From Cyclostephanos tholiformis (Eukaryota > Bacillariophyta > Thalassiosirophyceae > Thalassiosirales > Thalassiosiraceae): a stretch of 24,111 nucleotides of DNA. The first letter of the stretch is position 1. Every line of letters begins with the position of its first letter. Below, piece after piece: positions 1 through 9,459 of this stretch. A program made the translations under genes and the position numbers. Location: assembly GCA_036939975.1 (NCBI GenBank), contig JALLPB010000483.1, positions 1 through 24,111 of the forward strand, written 5' to 3'. The notes beneath the pieces were generated by a model. That model did no database searches. It was not told the origin of the DNA and saw nothing but the letters and a program-made list of their open reading frames with translations.

Positions 1-309
1 CTGCGATTTGTGTATTTGTGTATTTGTTTCCGAGCTAACAAAATCACAGCCTAAAGAGAAATCACAGCCTTATGATATGCAGAATTCTGCTTTTTCTAGC
101 CCTGGAGCACGCACCGTAAATAATACACACAAAAATGGAATTTTACCTGTCGTACATTCAAGTAGTACTACTTACTTACCCTTGCGCATTTTTTTTATCA
201 CACCAACCCCAAGAAGTTCATCTCTACAACATGAAGCCACGACGACGACGATGACGGCGATGATGACAACGACGAGAGGGTGATCTGAAACACCACCATA
301 CAATCCCAA
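1..309. other. Upstream region of the glycosyltransferase gene
   Basis: No convincing gene lies here. An open frame at 8-283 has no recognisable protein character. A 12-bp word, AAATCACAGCCT, occurs twice close together (41-52 and 59-70) and again in inverted orientation at 7772-7783, just upstream of the displaced TspO-like start. A GAC/GAT-type microsatellite occupies about 238-276 and probably lies in the 5' leader. No clear TATA box was seen. Confidence 0.4.
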
Positions 310-3300
310 ATGAGAGCGTTCAGCAGTGACAGGCGACTGCGCTATTCATGGCAAATATGTTCGCTCGCCGCCATCCTCCTGTGGGGTGCGATCAATTTAT
401 ACCTCGCAGAGATGTTGAGCCGTCACGTTTCCTTCGACCTCCCGTCGTCATCGGCGATGGCGGATGGTAAGGGGGGGGGGGGGGCGACGATGACGATGTC
501 GAAGACGACTACAAAGACCGAGACTGAGTCGGAACGACATCCTCAAATAGCGATGGACGACGCGGCCGACGACGCATCTCCCGTTTCCGAGGAGCGTCGA
601 TCGCGCATGGCCTATACCTTCGATCGCGATCTCGCCGAGGCCGCCCTCGTCGAGCACGGACGTGATGCGATCTTTCAACCGCTACGGGCATACGTCGAGG
701 GGAGGTTGAACGATACCGTGCCCGGGACGATCGACAGGGGGAATTTGGACGAGAAGAGGCCCAAGGTCGAGGTCGGTAGGCCGGCCAAGTTTTACGTTCC
801 TCTACCACTGCGCGTGGGATCGCCTGATGACGTGAGTGGAAAATAATGATATTTCTCCTTAGTGTGCATATTTCGTGACCTAATACGCGGCGTTTCTCGG
901 AAAATGGACGATAACTCTAATTGTATGCGCCAGCTTCGAATGTTTGAATATGGACATCGTCTGAAATCATGCCATGACGTCCCCGCGAAACTACCCGTGG
1001 ACCGTGGATTCGGTAAGTACGTCGCGAGGAATGTCAATAATAGAGACACCTTCTCTTCCGGTAAGCTGGACGTTTGGGAGGAGGCTAGGGAGGGATGTCC
1101 AGTGAATGCGGACCCGTTCCTTCCTTGGATTCACGATATGTTTCCCAATAAGGACGGGTCGGTGATACACCTCATCGCCCAGAATAAGCGTCGGTGTAAC
1201 TCGGGCAAACAACACTGGGAGGATATACACGCATTGGAGCCGCAGGTGACAATCATGCAACCGGTCAGCGTGAGGAGGATCAGCGATTCGACTGCGAGGA
1301 AACTGGCACCGAAATTATGGACCAGTGATAATAAAACTGACGGAACGAATATCAGGTACCTACTCGCTCCTCACGAGGAAGCCGACCACGACGCCAAGTT
1401 CACACGATTCATATGTCGATTCCGTGCGATGGATTATTCGCGGTCTCCTCCGGAACTTATAGTCGTTGGCGAATCGCTGTCGACTTATCCCTACAACCAT
1501 GAATTTGTCAATTATCGCAAGGATATCGGAGACCTGAGCATGTTAACGCCGAAGGGAAAGGATAATGCCATGTTTTGGCAATCGCAGCAGCGCTTCGACT
1601 GTCCCGTTCCTGAGAATGGTGATCTGCGATCGGCCATCGCTTCTGGTCAGAGCGTGCTGTCGGACGGAACGCCGAATATTTACCTCGACGTCATTCCTAT
1701 ACGTACCGCCCCAAGATATGGAAAATCGATGTCGTATTTTACTCCTGACATGGTGAGTGTAAGTCTAAAACTTTAGTCGTGACTCTCTCCTTCCCGCTTT
1801 GACTCAGCATAACATTATTAGGCAGGTGAAACCTTGGAGGAAGTGTATGACACTTTTGGGTGGGGCGATCTCATGACAACTAACATTATTCATGACGGCG
1901 ACGATCCTATACGCCGCGGTGGCACAGACAACGCTACTCGTCGAATGAAAAACGGCTTCGATCCACTTCTATTTTGGGGTCGTAAACATGTTATTCCAGA
2001 AATCGAAGCGAGTGGCCGCTGGGAAAACTTGCCCGTTTGTAATCACCCCGGTGTTGGTTACAAAGTTGGGAAAGTCCTGCCTGCAAATGGCACGGAAAAA
2101 GCTGTAGCCGAAAACTCTAAGCCGCACAAATTGATCGCCTGTCTATGGGCGTCCGCTTCATTCACGACAAGAGGCAACGCACAAGCGGTATCAGATACAG
2201 CAAGTCGATTGGTGGAATGGATAGAATTTCATCTTCTCGTGGGGTTCGATCATATCTATGTGTATGATAATACGGGTGCCCACACAGACAAAATGTCGTT
2301 GGAATCAACTTTATTCCCTCGCTTTATGGACACCGAAGTGACTCGAATCGACTGGGTGTGTTGTTGTTTATTTATTTATCAACCCTTTAGTTTCACATGT
2401 GTTCTCGTTTCATTCACTTTAAGCGTTGGATCTCCAATTATAGCCATCGCAGGTTTGCAACAACAACATCCGTGAGTAATGCTGATTCCTATGATGTACG
2501 CCTCTTTTCTTTGAATAAAGATCATGTATATCTAACTGGCCAATCGGTTATTGTTCGTCGATATTGCTGATAGCTGCTCATGAGAATACCGGTGAAAGAT
2601 CGTCACAATATGCTGCTGAGAACTCGTGTCGAGCGCGGTACGGTCCATATACCGAATGGATGGCAACCTTCGATACAGGTATGTTGATGTTGCATAATAG
2701 TATTATGAAAATTTTGCGCCGACAATGCTCCAGCCCGCCAACATTATTTTTAAGACGAGTATATGATCCCTATGGGCAGGTACAACAGCATGAGGGACGT
2801 GGTCGACGATGCGAGAGAAGCTGGAATTCAGATATTGACATTCATGAGTACTCGGGCAGTTCCAATTCATTCTTTCATGGAGTAAGTTCGTCATTGACCG
2901 AAAATTATTGTGAGCGATTTTAGTTCAATTCACATCATCACATGCACTCTCGCACAGACCGTTTCATGATCATAAAGAGTGCGGTGATAAATCAGATCCT
3001 GGCTGCCTTAGTCTAAGAAATGGAAGCTTATTTGCCGAAGCATACAATTGCGATTTTGAAAAGCCACCTAAACCAGACTGGTCAGAAAGAGCGAAGAAGC
3101 AGCTCTACCTCTCCTCGTATGTCTTCGCACATTATGTTCACTATGCAACTGTGACAGCGGGACTGCTTCAAACAAAAGATGAGGCAAATCTTAATGATAA
3201 CGATTGGTACAGAAGTTTTCACGAGTCTAAAATGATCGACAAACGTACCGATGAGGTCAACCAAGCGGTGATGTTGCACTCAAAATCTGTGGTCCCAGAA

Positions 3301-3522
3301 TACACCACTGAATGGAAAGAAAGGTGCAAAGAGGGATATGTACCTACGCACGGAAAAAAATGCCGAGTTGGGTTCCCTTGGCCTCAGAACAACGAGAGGG
3401 GTCCCAAAACAGCAACGACTGATGGCTTTGGATATAACTGTTTCACAAATGAAAAATTGAACGAGTTTTGGATACCAAAACTGCGTGACGCAATGAAGAA
3501 AAGAATTCACGGTTTACAATAG
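310..3522 (+). CDS. GT92 (DUF23) family glycosyltransferase, type II membrane protein, seven exons
   Basis: Proposed exons are 310-831, 934-1752, 1822-2355, 2444-2471, 2574-2678, 2755-2881 and 2958-3522. All introns are GT-AG (69-102 bp), and the joined frame codes for 899 residues. ATG 310 is the first start before a hydrophobic segment at residues about 11-36, which looks like a signal anchor, so the enzyme probably acts in the Golgi lumen. The catalytic region starts near residue 550 (LIACLWASASF, then EWIEFHLLVGFDHIYVYDN). It continues through PSQVCNNNIP and GERSSQYAAE to a DTD metal/nucleotide-sugar motif at about 668-670 (FDTDEYMIPMGRYNSM), which appears only after splicing exon 5 to exon 6. 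GT92 enzymes transfer sugars, galactose in the characterised animal members; the substrate here is unknown. Exon 4 is a 28-nt microexon needed for the conserved PSQVCNNN block. The first exon has a G14 run (471-484), a likely slippage point. The family call is firm; exon edges are by eye. Confidence 0.85.
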
Positions 3523-3620
3523 CATTTATTAAAATGGTTGCTTTCAATATAATATGGATGTATAACAATGTATTGAAGTAGGCACAAGTCGTGGTTGCGA
3601 TAGCACGACAACGTGGATTG
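3523..3620. other. Intergenic gap between convergent genes
   Basis: About 100 bp separate the two stop codons, so the 3' ends of the glycosyltransferase and TspO-like transcripts probably overlap or abut. No poly(A) signal could be assigned with confidence. Confidence 0.5.
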
Positions 3621-4606
3621 TCACTCCTGTTTGCTCCCATTCTGCACGTATGACTTTGATTGCCTAGAAAAATTGGTGCTCATACCCATACCAACCGGTG
3701 CTGATTGCGCACTAATCCGAAGAATATTAGATGCAACAAGAATAGCACATAATCCTCTAGTCAAAAGTATTATCAATCGAATCTGCTCGAGATTAAACGT
3801 TTCTTTGATCATTGACTTTGGCTCGCTTAGTTCATAGCTCATCCAAAACTGCAAACATCAAAGAGAAATTGAACATAATCAGCTTATTCTGGCAAGATTA
3901 GGGTGTTTAATGTCTTTAGTTTCACACTTACTGTTGCCCACGCTGCAACCGATGCGAAGGTATATTGGGGTCTTTTAACAATTCTGAGGCAGATGAAGGA
4001 TATTATTGATAATAAAGCCAACGAAGCGGTCGCCGTAACAACCAGAGTTTTTGCATTACATCCCAACGCCACAGCAAGAATGTTCACATTCAACACAAAT
4101 GCAGCTGTGATCCAACTGCAATGGATCTCGAAAGGGAACTGGAGAAGCCAGTAGTCTGAACGACTAATCGCCTCTTTCTCAAGAATCGCCGTGACCAAGT
4201 TGTACTGGCGGAAAACAATGGCGACCAAACCACAGAGAATGAGGCCCATTAAAATGGCCGAGACGACGATCTTTTCATAGGCAAAAGCTGGCGACCAAGC
4301 AGTTTGTGCAAGGCAGACGGCTACAAACCAAAATGAGACACCATCTACGATCAAAGGATGGATCATCCGGTGATCAGATAAAGGCGTCGATATAATACAC
4401 ATGGCCTGCGAAATGAATATCAATCCCCATATCGAAAAAGCGATACCGTGTGGAGTTAATATGGTTTGGTACTTCTGAGAGATAGACGCATTATCCTGGT
4501 TGGGAGTAAAACCTGAACTGAATGGTCCGTATCCAAAAGTCTCAATGGCATTAAGGCCAAATGCGAGAGCATTCAAGATGCTTAGGAGGCGGGGCTTGGT
4601 TGAATT
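3621..4606 (-). pseudogene. TspO/MBR-like (tryptophan-rich sensory protein) membrane protein, start codon lost to LINE insertion
   Basis: There are two exons on the minus strand, 4606-3932 and 3848-3621, joined in phase 0 by an 83-bp GTAAGT...TTTGCAG intron. The product is an integral membrane protein of about 300 residues with several hydrophobic helices. The segments KYQTILTPHGIAFSIWGLIF and AQTAWSPAFAYE match the larger tryptophan-rich sensory protein branch of the TspO/MBR family, which binds porphyrins and related ligands in membranes; the role here is inferred only. The open frame has no ATG near its 5' end. The first in-frame Met lies beyond the first membrane helix, and a TAG stop sits just upstream (4619-4621). 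The true start appears to be the ATG at 7742-7740, on the far side of the inserted LINE, which would give a protein beginning MNSTKPRLLS. The rest of the frame is intact, so the insertion may be recent or heterozygous. Confidence 0.7.
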
Positions 4607-4607
4607 C
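4601..4607 (+). repeat. Target-site duplication, left copy (TGAATTC)
   Basis: The 7-bp word TGAATTC lies directly at the 5' edge of the LINE and is repeated at 7734-7740 at its 3' edge. Removing the LINE plus one copy restores a start codon in frame with the TspO-like gene, which supports this boundary. Confidence 0.7.
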
Positions 4608-7600
4608 GGGGCCACCTTCTAATAGCAACGGGGGGAGCCTTGAAGCCGGCAAAATGCTCTTTTTATCTGATATCATTCCGATGGAACCCAGACGGGACAT
4701 GGAAGTACTGTGACAACTCAAACAACGAGGAACTCAACATAGCAGTACCCCTGGCAGACGGATCAAATGAAATAATCGAGCAACTTCCGGTGTCGAAAGC
4801 CATAAAGACACTCGGATCCATGACCTGCCCAACAGGATGCAACAAAGCCGCCCTCGAACGAATGCAGCAACAAGGGCAGGAGTGGATTGATAGAGTCATA
4901 AGCGGCAAAGTGGGCAGGCGCAGCATGTGGAAAATGCTGGACTGCCAATTTTGGCCACGCCTCGGGTACGCTATTGGAAATAACACAGCATCACTTTCGG
5001 ACTTTGATAAGTGCCTTCAGAGAATCTATTGGCAAATTGTCCCTAGGGGAGGCGTACGAGGATCAGCCCCCAAATATCTCCGTTCTTTGAGTAAGGGCTT
5101 TTACGGGATCGGGTGCCCTAACCCCGGCATAGAATGCATGATCGCCCAAATCGCAAAACTCCTCACACATTTCGGTTGCCGGTCCGGAGTCGGGATTCAA
5201 TTACAAGTCTCTATGGAATTACTCATCCTCGAGTTGGGTCTAGGAGTGCAACCCCTCCAAGAATCATATGAGAAATACGGATCACGCACCACCCACTCTT
5301 GGATAAAATCAATCTGGGAAAAAGTAAGTAAATATAAGATAACGGTTCAAATAGCCACACTGGACATCCTTCCCCCGAGGGAAAGAGATCGATGGTTTAT
5401 GCGCGCGGTTGAGGAAGCAGGGATCACCGACCCAAAAGAATTAGGTAGGATCAACCGGACCCGAATCCACCAGCAAGTACTGTACGTATCCGACGTTCTC
5501 GAAGCTAATGGGAAAACCATTGACAACAGATATATGACAAGGCGCCCTCCAGAAGTTTCGTGGTCGCGCCTCTCTTTCCCACACGAAAACCCACCACCCA
5601 GAGATCTCGAACTCTGGAGACAAGCAGTACATCTACTAGCCCCAAGGGGAAGGGTCCAGCACAGAATAGGTGGATTCACCACCGCAGGTCACAAGATATG
5701 GCCATGGAGGTATATCCCCGAACAAAACACCCTGCTACACCTCCAAGGAGAACGGATGGACACTTATTCTCCCGCAATCGGACCAACTTACAACCGCAGA
5801 CCAAATTGCTGGATGATAAACTCACAAGATGTACCGGCGGAGGACCAGGGCGAGATATGCTCGGTCAGAGTAAACCACAACAACGGAATAGTGCACATCA
5901 CATCACAGTCCCCACAGTGCAGACCACAGACTCCTCCACGAGACTTCTGGGCGGTTATTGAAGAATGGGGCGATCTCTGGATCTGGGATAACCTTAAAGT
6001 AGTTGGCGATATAGGATGGCTGGCACAATCGATCGCGGGGAATTCATGTATCGCAGTCACCGACGGGTCGTACATGAACCGGGTGTACCCTAATGTTAAC
6101 TCTGCTGCATTCATTTTCGAATGTAGCAAAGGAAGCGGGCGCATAATAGGCTACTTCGTCGAACACTCGCCGGATGCAGGAAGCTACAGAGGGGAACTAT
6201 TAGGTTTAATGGCAATACACTTGATCCTCAAAGGCGTTAACGAGTTCCATCCACTCTTAGGAGGTTCAATAGAAATCATCTCGGACTGCAAGGGAGCGTT
6301 GCACAAGGTCGAAAACATGCCGCCGTACCAGATACCGACAAGATGCAGCCACCCAGATATTCTGAAGAACATAATGTTAGCTTGCGAGGGGCTATCCTTC
6401 ACGCGAAAATTTTCCCACGTAGCGGCCCACCAAGATGACAAAACCGACTACAACGACCTGAGCCGAGAATCACAACTGAATTGCCAAATGGACTTCTACG
6501 CCAAACAGGCGATACTGGACCACCACGACCCACAGGACGGCCCCACAAAACGATTCCCACTTGAGCCAGTATGTATATACCTCGGCAAGAATAAATTAAC
6601 GTCTGACAAAGGAGACCGTATCCGCTTCTGGGCACATAGACAATTAGCGAAAGAATGCTTCTACGAGTCAAAACTGATGTTTGAAGAGTTCGAACTGGTA
6701 GATTGGGAAATGGTATATGCAGCCCTCCACAATGTCCCACGCTTATTCCAAATTTGGGCTATGAAGCAAGTGATGAATATTGCTCCCGCAAACGGTAACC
6801 GACCCTGGGAAAAAGACCTTAACCCACTATGCCCCAGCTGCATGCAGGTGGATGAAACATGTGAGCACATTCTATTCTGCAACCACGCTGGAAGGACGGA
6901 TGCGCTCCAACAGTCAATACAACTAATTGATGATTGGATGGAGGAAACATATACAGATCCAACGTTGAGGCACTGCATTATCCAATACGCCTCGAACCGG
7001 GGAGCGCAATCTATGTCTTCAATTACCTGGGACACCCCTCCCCGATACCAGCGAATGGCACGGTCAGTCGATGAAATCGGATGGAGACATTTCATGGAGG
7101 GAATGATTCCTAAGGAAATTCGGGAAATACAGGCGACGTTCGGTACCGTCAGCGGATCTATGATGTCAGCAACAGGTTGGACTACCAGACTAATAATCAA
7201 ATTACTTGAAGTAGTCCACGGGCAATGGCTGTACAGATGTGTTCAAACCCACGACAAAATAAGAGGTACACTAGCTACAGCAAGTAAAGAGGAGCTTCAA
7301 AGGGAAATAGAGGTGCAAATGGAGAAAGGATGGTCCGAATTGTTAGAGGAGGATCAATACTTAGCAGAAGTAAACCTGGAGGACTTAGAGAACTCATCAG
7401 GCGAAAGCCAGCGTTACTGGCTACTGTCTGTTCGAGCAGCTCTGGAAGCAAGTAAACTGCAAAGGACCCAACCCAATCGGGGAAGCACAATCGGAACGAC
7501 CACACAACGACGAGGCCATTTATCTTAAAAGAACTCCCTGGGTATAGGGAGGACAGGCTTTCAATAGCTAGTCATTCCGAGATGCACCGCATCTCGAAGG

Positions 7601-7733
7601 AGAGGCCTCCTCTCATGTGGTCCATGACTGCGACGCTGTTTGGCAATAGGCCCTCGGCGTATAAAGACTCCGGTGAAGGTGAAAAACGTCTAGGTAGAAG
7701 GATAATTACCTAATTTCTTAAGTTGTTCTATTC
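4608..7733 (+). mobile_element. 5'-truncated non-LTR retrotransposon (LINE) with RNase H domain
   Basis: The element is about 3.1 kb and is bounded by TGAATTC duplications. It starts inside the reverse transcriptase, just before the conserved block ATGGALKPAKC. All upstream RT and any endonuclease are missing, as expected when target-primed reverse transcription stops early. The long ORF is followed by a 3' untranslated tail of about 205 bp (7529-7733) with no poly(A). This tail contains the palindromic GAGATGCACCGCATCTC at about 7579-7595, a possible 3' hairpin recognised by the RT. The ORF is unbroken over more than 970 codons, so the insertion is young. The copy itself cannot move because its RT core is absent. 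Confidence 0.85.
4610..7528 (+). CDS. LINE ORF2-type polyprotein, C-terminal part: RT end, RNase H and Cys/His motif
   Basis: The frame is open from the 5' junction to the TAA at 7528, with no native start codon. The first residues are the end of the RT domain (ATGGALKPAKCSFYLI). Counting from 4640 as residue 1, an RNase H domain follows with its acidic catalytic set: D475 in AVTDGSY, E519 in YRGELLGL, D549 in IISDCKG and D599 in AAHQDD. RNase H removes the RNA strand of the RNA-DNA hybrid. A Cys/His cluster at 731-749 (CPSC, CEH, FCNH) resembles the nucleic-acid-binding finger found near the C-terminus of many LINE ORF2 proteins. The last 200 residues are helical and charged without a recognised domain. 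There is no frameshift or stop in this remnant. It is probably not translated into an active protein, because the RT catalytic core was never integrated. Confidence 0.8.
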   Translation, partial: GHLLIATGGALKPAKCSFYLISFRWNPDGTWKYCDNSNNEELNIAVPLADGSNEIIEQLPVSKAIKTLGSMTCPTGCNKAALERMQQQGQEWIDRVISGKVGRRSMWKMLDCQFWPRLGYAIGNNTASLSDFDKCLQRIYWQIVPRGGVRGSAPKYLRSLSKGFYGIGCPNPGIECMIAQIAKLLTHFGCRSGVGIQLQVSMELLILELGLGVQPLQESYEKYGSRTTHSWIKSIWEKVSKYKITVQIATLDILPPRERDRWFMRAVEEAGITDPKELGRINRTRIHQQVLYVSDVLEANGKTIDNRYMTRRPPEVSWSRLSFPHENPPPRDLELWRQAVHLLAPRGRVQHRIGGFTTAGHKIWPWRYIPEQNTLLHLQGERMDTYSPAIGPTYNRRPNCWMINSQDVPAEDQGEICSVRVNHNNGIVHITSQSPQCRPQTPPRDFWAVIEEWGDLWIWDNLKVVGDIGWLAQSIAGNSCIAVTDGSYMNRVYPNVNSAAFIFECSKGSGRIIGYFVEHSPDAGSYRGELLGLMAIHLILKGVNEFHPLLGGSIEIISDCKGALHKVENMPPYQIPTRCSHPDILKNIMLACEGLSFTRKFSHVAAHQDDKTDYNDLSRESQLNCQMDFYAKQAILDHHDPQDGPTKRFPLEPVCIYLGKNKLTSDKGDRIRFWAHRQLAKECFYESKLMFEEFELVDWEMVYAALHNVPRLFQIWAMKQVMNIAPANGNRPWEKDLNPLCPSCMQVDETCEHILFCNHAGRTDALQQSIQLIDDWMEETYTDPTLRHCIIQYASNRGAQSMSSITWDTPPRYQRMARSVDEIGWRHFMEGMIPKEIREIQATFGTVSGSMMSATGWTTRLIIKLLEVVHGQWLYRCVQTHDKIRGTLATASKEELQREIEVQMEKGWSELLEEDQYLAEVNLEDLENSSGESQRYWLLSVRAALEASKLQRTQPNRGSTIGTTTQRRGHLS

Positions 7734-7740
7734 TGAATTC
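7734..7740 (+). repeat. Target-site duplication, right copy (TGAATTC)
   Basis: This is identical to 4601-4607. Its last base is also the G (minus strand) of the ATG at 7742-7740, so the LINE landed within the first three codons of the TspO-like gene. Confidence 0.7.
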
Positions 7741-7742
7741 AT
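7740..7742 (-). other. Displaced start codon of the TspO-like gene
   Basis: On the minus strand, ATG is followed by AATTCA and then by LINE sequence. Joining across the LINE gives ATG-AAT-TCA-ACC-AAG, in frame with the rest of the gene. The DNA above this point (7743 to about 7880) would therefore be the original promoter and 5' leader. Confidence 0.6.
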
Positions 7743-7985
7743 AATATTGATGCTGTTTTGGACGATGCTAAAGGCTGTGATTTCTTTGTGCATGTGCACG
7801 TAAAACGTGTGTACATAGGAATAGTTGTGATGTTCTTGGTTTTTTATGTTTAAGATGGGTATCCAACATTTCTTTCCGTTTTTTGTGTGATTTTGTTGGC
7901 GCTCATTACATTATATTGTCAGCAGTGTTGATTGTAAGTGGTGTTTGTCTCGAAGCTCTCTGTGTGCAACCACCATCAACTTCTA
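7743..7985. other. Former 5' flank of the TspO-like gene
   Basis: This AT-rich sequence has no convincing ORF. It contains an inverted copy of the AAATCACAGCCT word found twice at 41-70, and a GTGCATGTGCAC palindrome-like stretch near 7788-7799. It probably holds the promoter now separated from its gene by 3.1 kb. Confidence 0.35.
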
Positions 7986-8474
7986 TGCCTCCTAAATCCC
8001 TTGGCAAGAGGGCATCGCATACTGATTCGCATACCATTGCTGTCAGTCGAACTCACCCCACCGCCGCTGCAAAAATCTCCACCAGTGGGAGTAAACAAAT
8101 CCGCCCCAACTCGTGAGTCCCCCTCGCAGAGCACGAAAAAGCTTGCAAATACAAAGATCCATGAACAAGTTTCAAGTCAGAAATGTGTACCCGTTGCATG
8201 TGTCGCGCCTGACAACACTGAGTTTATACCTGGGGTTATCGTGGGGGGGGGAGCACCGCCTGTCGAAGAAAAAGAAGAGGTCGAAGAAGAAGAAGAATAT
8301 GATGAAGAAGATGATGAAGACAAGGAAGAAGTAGTAGTAGAAGAAGATGTAATTCTTCGGGAATTTCCTCACCTACCCCCCTTGTGGAATGCCTGGTGGT
8401 GTGATGGCTGTCATGCCGCTCACTATGTTGGTGATGGTGGTGACTTGCGGGGGACATATCATATTTGTGGCTAG
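7986..8474 (+). pseudogene. Broken ORF with a very acidic centre, unrecognised
   Basis: One frame reads from ATG 7986 as a basic, Ser/Thr-rich start (MPPKSLGKRASHTDSH) and stops at TGA 8114. The next frame continues in similar style and then enters a purine run that codes for about 25 mostly Glu/Asp residues. After this comes a Trp/His/Cys-rich end (PPLWNAWWCDGCHAAHYVG) before the stop at 8472-8474. A single-base indel near 8110 would join the two parts. A 17-base GT-AG stretch at the break is too short to be an intron. The protein is not recognised. It may be part of the retroelement whose integrase tail follows, but this is only inference. Confidence 0.3.
8265..8350 (+). repeat. GAA/GAT purine microsatellite
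   Basis: A nearly pure purine run on the plus strand is built from GAA, GAT and GTA triplets. It accounts for the acidic block of the broken ORF and for pyrimidine-rich shadow frames on the other strand. Confidence 0.8.
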
Positions 8475-8481
8475 GTTGCGC

Positions 8482-8520
8482 ATTCCCCAGGAATTCCCCA
8501 GGAATTCCTTAGGGATTCCC
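8482..8520 (+). repeat. Short 11-bp tandem repeat (ATTCCCCAGGA)
   Basis: Two perfect copies lie at 8482-8492 and 8493-8503, followed by a degenerate third and a partial fourth. Just downstream, CAGATTTG (8534-8541) and CAAATCTG (8559-8566) can form an 8-bp stem. The ambiguous base at 8542 is at the top of this stem, and a T there would extend the pairing. Confidence 0.65.
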
Positions 8521-8565
8521 TTTTTCGGCTTTTCAGATTTGNAGAATGGTATACTCCACAAATCT

Positions 8566-8709
8566 GAGTCCAAATTTGGTAAAGAACCATGGACTATAAC
8601 AACAGTTCATACAAATGGAACTATAAGGGTTCAAAGCAGAACAAAATTGGAATGTATAAATATCCAGAGAGTAACACCCTATACAGAGGAACAGTCCCTG
8701 TCACGGTAG
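8566..8709 (+). pseudogene. C-terminal end of an LTR-retrotransposon integrase
   Basis: The frame reads FGKEPWTITTVHTNGTIRVQ and, shortly after, ECINIQRVTPY before the stop. This is the small beta-barrel region that ends the integrase of many Ty3- or Copia-type pol polyproteins (P..I..VHTNGT followed by E.INIRR..PY). Only about 45 residues survive; no RNase H, RT or integrase core precedes them. The ambiguous base at 8542 and the tandem repeat upstream mark the break. It is most likely an old retrotransposon scrap with no function. Confidence 0.55.
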
Positions 8710-8710
8710 A

Positions 8711-8729
8711 TAAAATAAAATAAAATAAA
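8711..8729 (+). repeat. TAAAA microsatellite
   Basis: There are about four copies of TAAAA immediately after the integrase tail stop codon. Confidence 0.85.
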
Positions 8730-9459
8730 CAAAAGCACAATTACACCCTTGCACACACATGCACATTTTCTCCTACTCTCACAAATCTTACCCTTTTTGA
8801 TAAAATTAATTATCCATACATCCAAATGACATACCAAATTCATGGCATTTTTTTTCCTTCTAAGGTTTTTTTCCGCTTGAATCACGTCTGATACCTTCAT
8901 TTGTGGGGGCGAGTGTCTTAGGCCATGGCATATTGGCGGGAAACAATCTCGCTAAATGTTGCGATTTGCTAATTAGCCAATCGCTGATGTATGTGGGTGA
9001 CAGACAGTCCCTTGGGATCAAGATGGCTGCCAGCCACAAGATCCAAACATGATTAAATACTGACGCAAATCATGTAATGCCCAAGATACCTATGTGGGAA
9101 CATTTGGCAAGATAACCCTAGAAAAGATCAAGATATATCTTTTAGGAATCAGTGCCAAAGTACGTACTTAGAAACTGGGAAAAGTATCAAGTTCAATTCC
9201 TACCCAATCGCCTATGTAGACTCGCATACAAAATTTGGATCTTTGGGTCCTGGGCAATCTTGGTCGCTCCAAGACTCCCAACCAAGTTCTAAGGACATAC
9301 TAAGGCACATAGAATCTTACAAGAGCACACATGCCTCGTCTTCAGTTTGACTTCAGTTTAGATTAGTTTTATTTTCATTATTTATCAACTACACATTATT
9401 CCTTCATCTCTAGTTCTACCGCAGAAGTGCTACATTTTTAGTCCAATGAAACCCTTAGT
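8730..9459. other. Non-coding, AT-rich relic DNA
   Basis: No gene or RNA could be supported. Two perfect 12-bp palindromes lie close together, AAGATATATCTT (9130-9141) and AAGTACGTACTT (9158-9169). A B-box-like GTTCAATTCC near 9192 was tested as a tRNA or SINE signal, but no cloverleaf or A box fits around it. Confidence 0.4.

Noticed and set aside
8..283. 91-codon ORF at the left edge
   Set aside because: Ends in a GAC/GAT microsatellite, has no protein-like conservation, and lies directly upstream of the real gene start.
832..862. A 31-bp first intron for the GT92 gene
   Set aside because: The acceptor at 862 leaves the frame out of phase. The acceptor at 933 restores phase 0, follows a branch-like CTAAT and gives a normal intron length.
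2453..2471. A 19-nt exon 4 using the acceptor at 2452
   Set aside because: It also keeps the frame, but loses the PSQ residues expected before VCNNN. The acceptor at 2443 gives the family consensus.
4613..4615. GTG as a start for the TspO-like protein
   Set aside because: It lies inside LINE sequence, a stop precedes it by one codon, and the displaced ATG beyond the LINE explains the gene better.
8113..8129. Intron joining the two frames of the acidic ORF
   Set aside because: The GT-AG stretch is only 17 bp and does not restore the needed frame.
9170..9215. tRNA or tRNA-derived SINE
   Set aside because: A B-box-like word is present, but no T-stem, anticodon arm or A box can be drawn around it.
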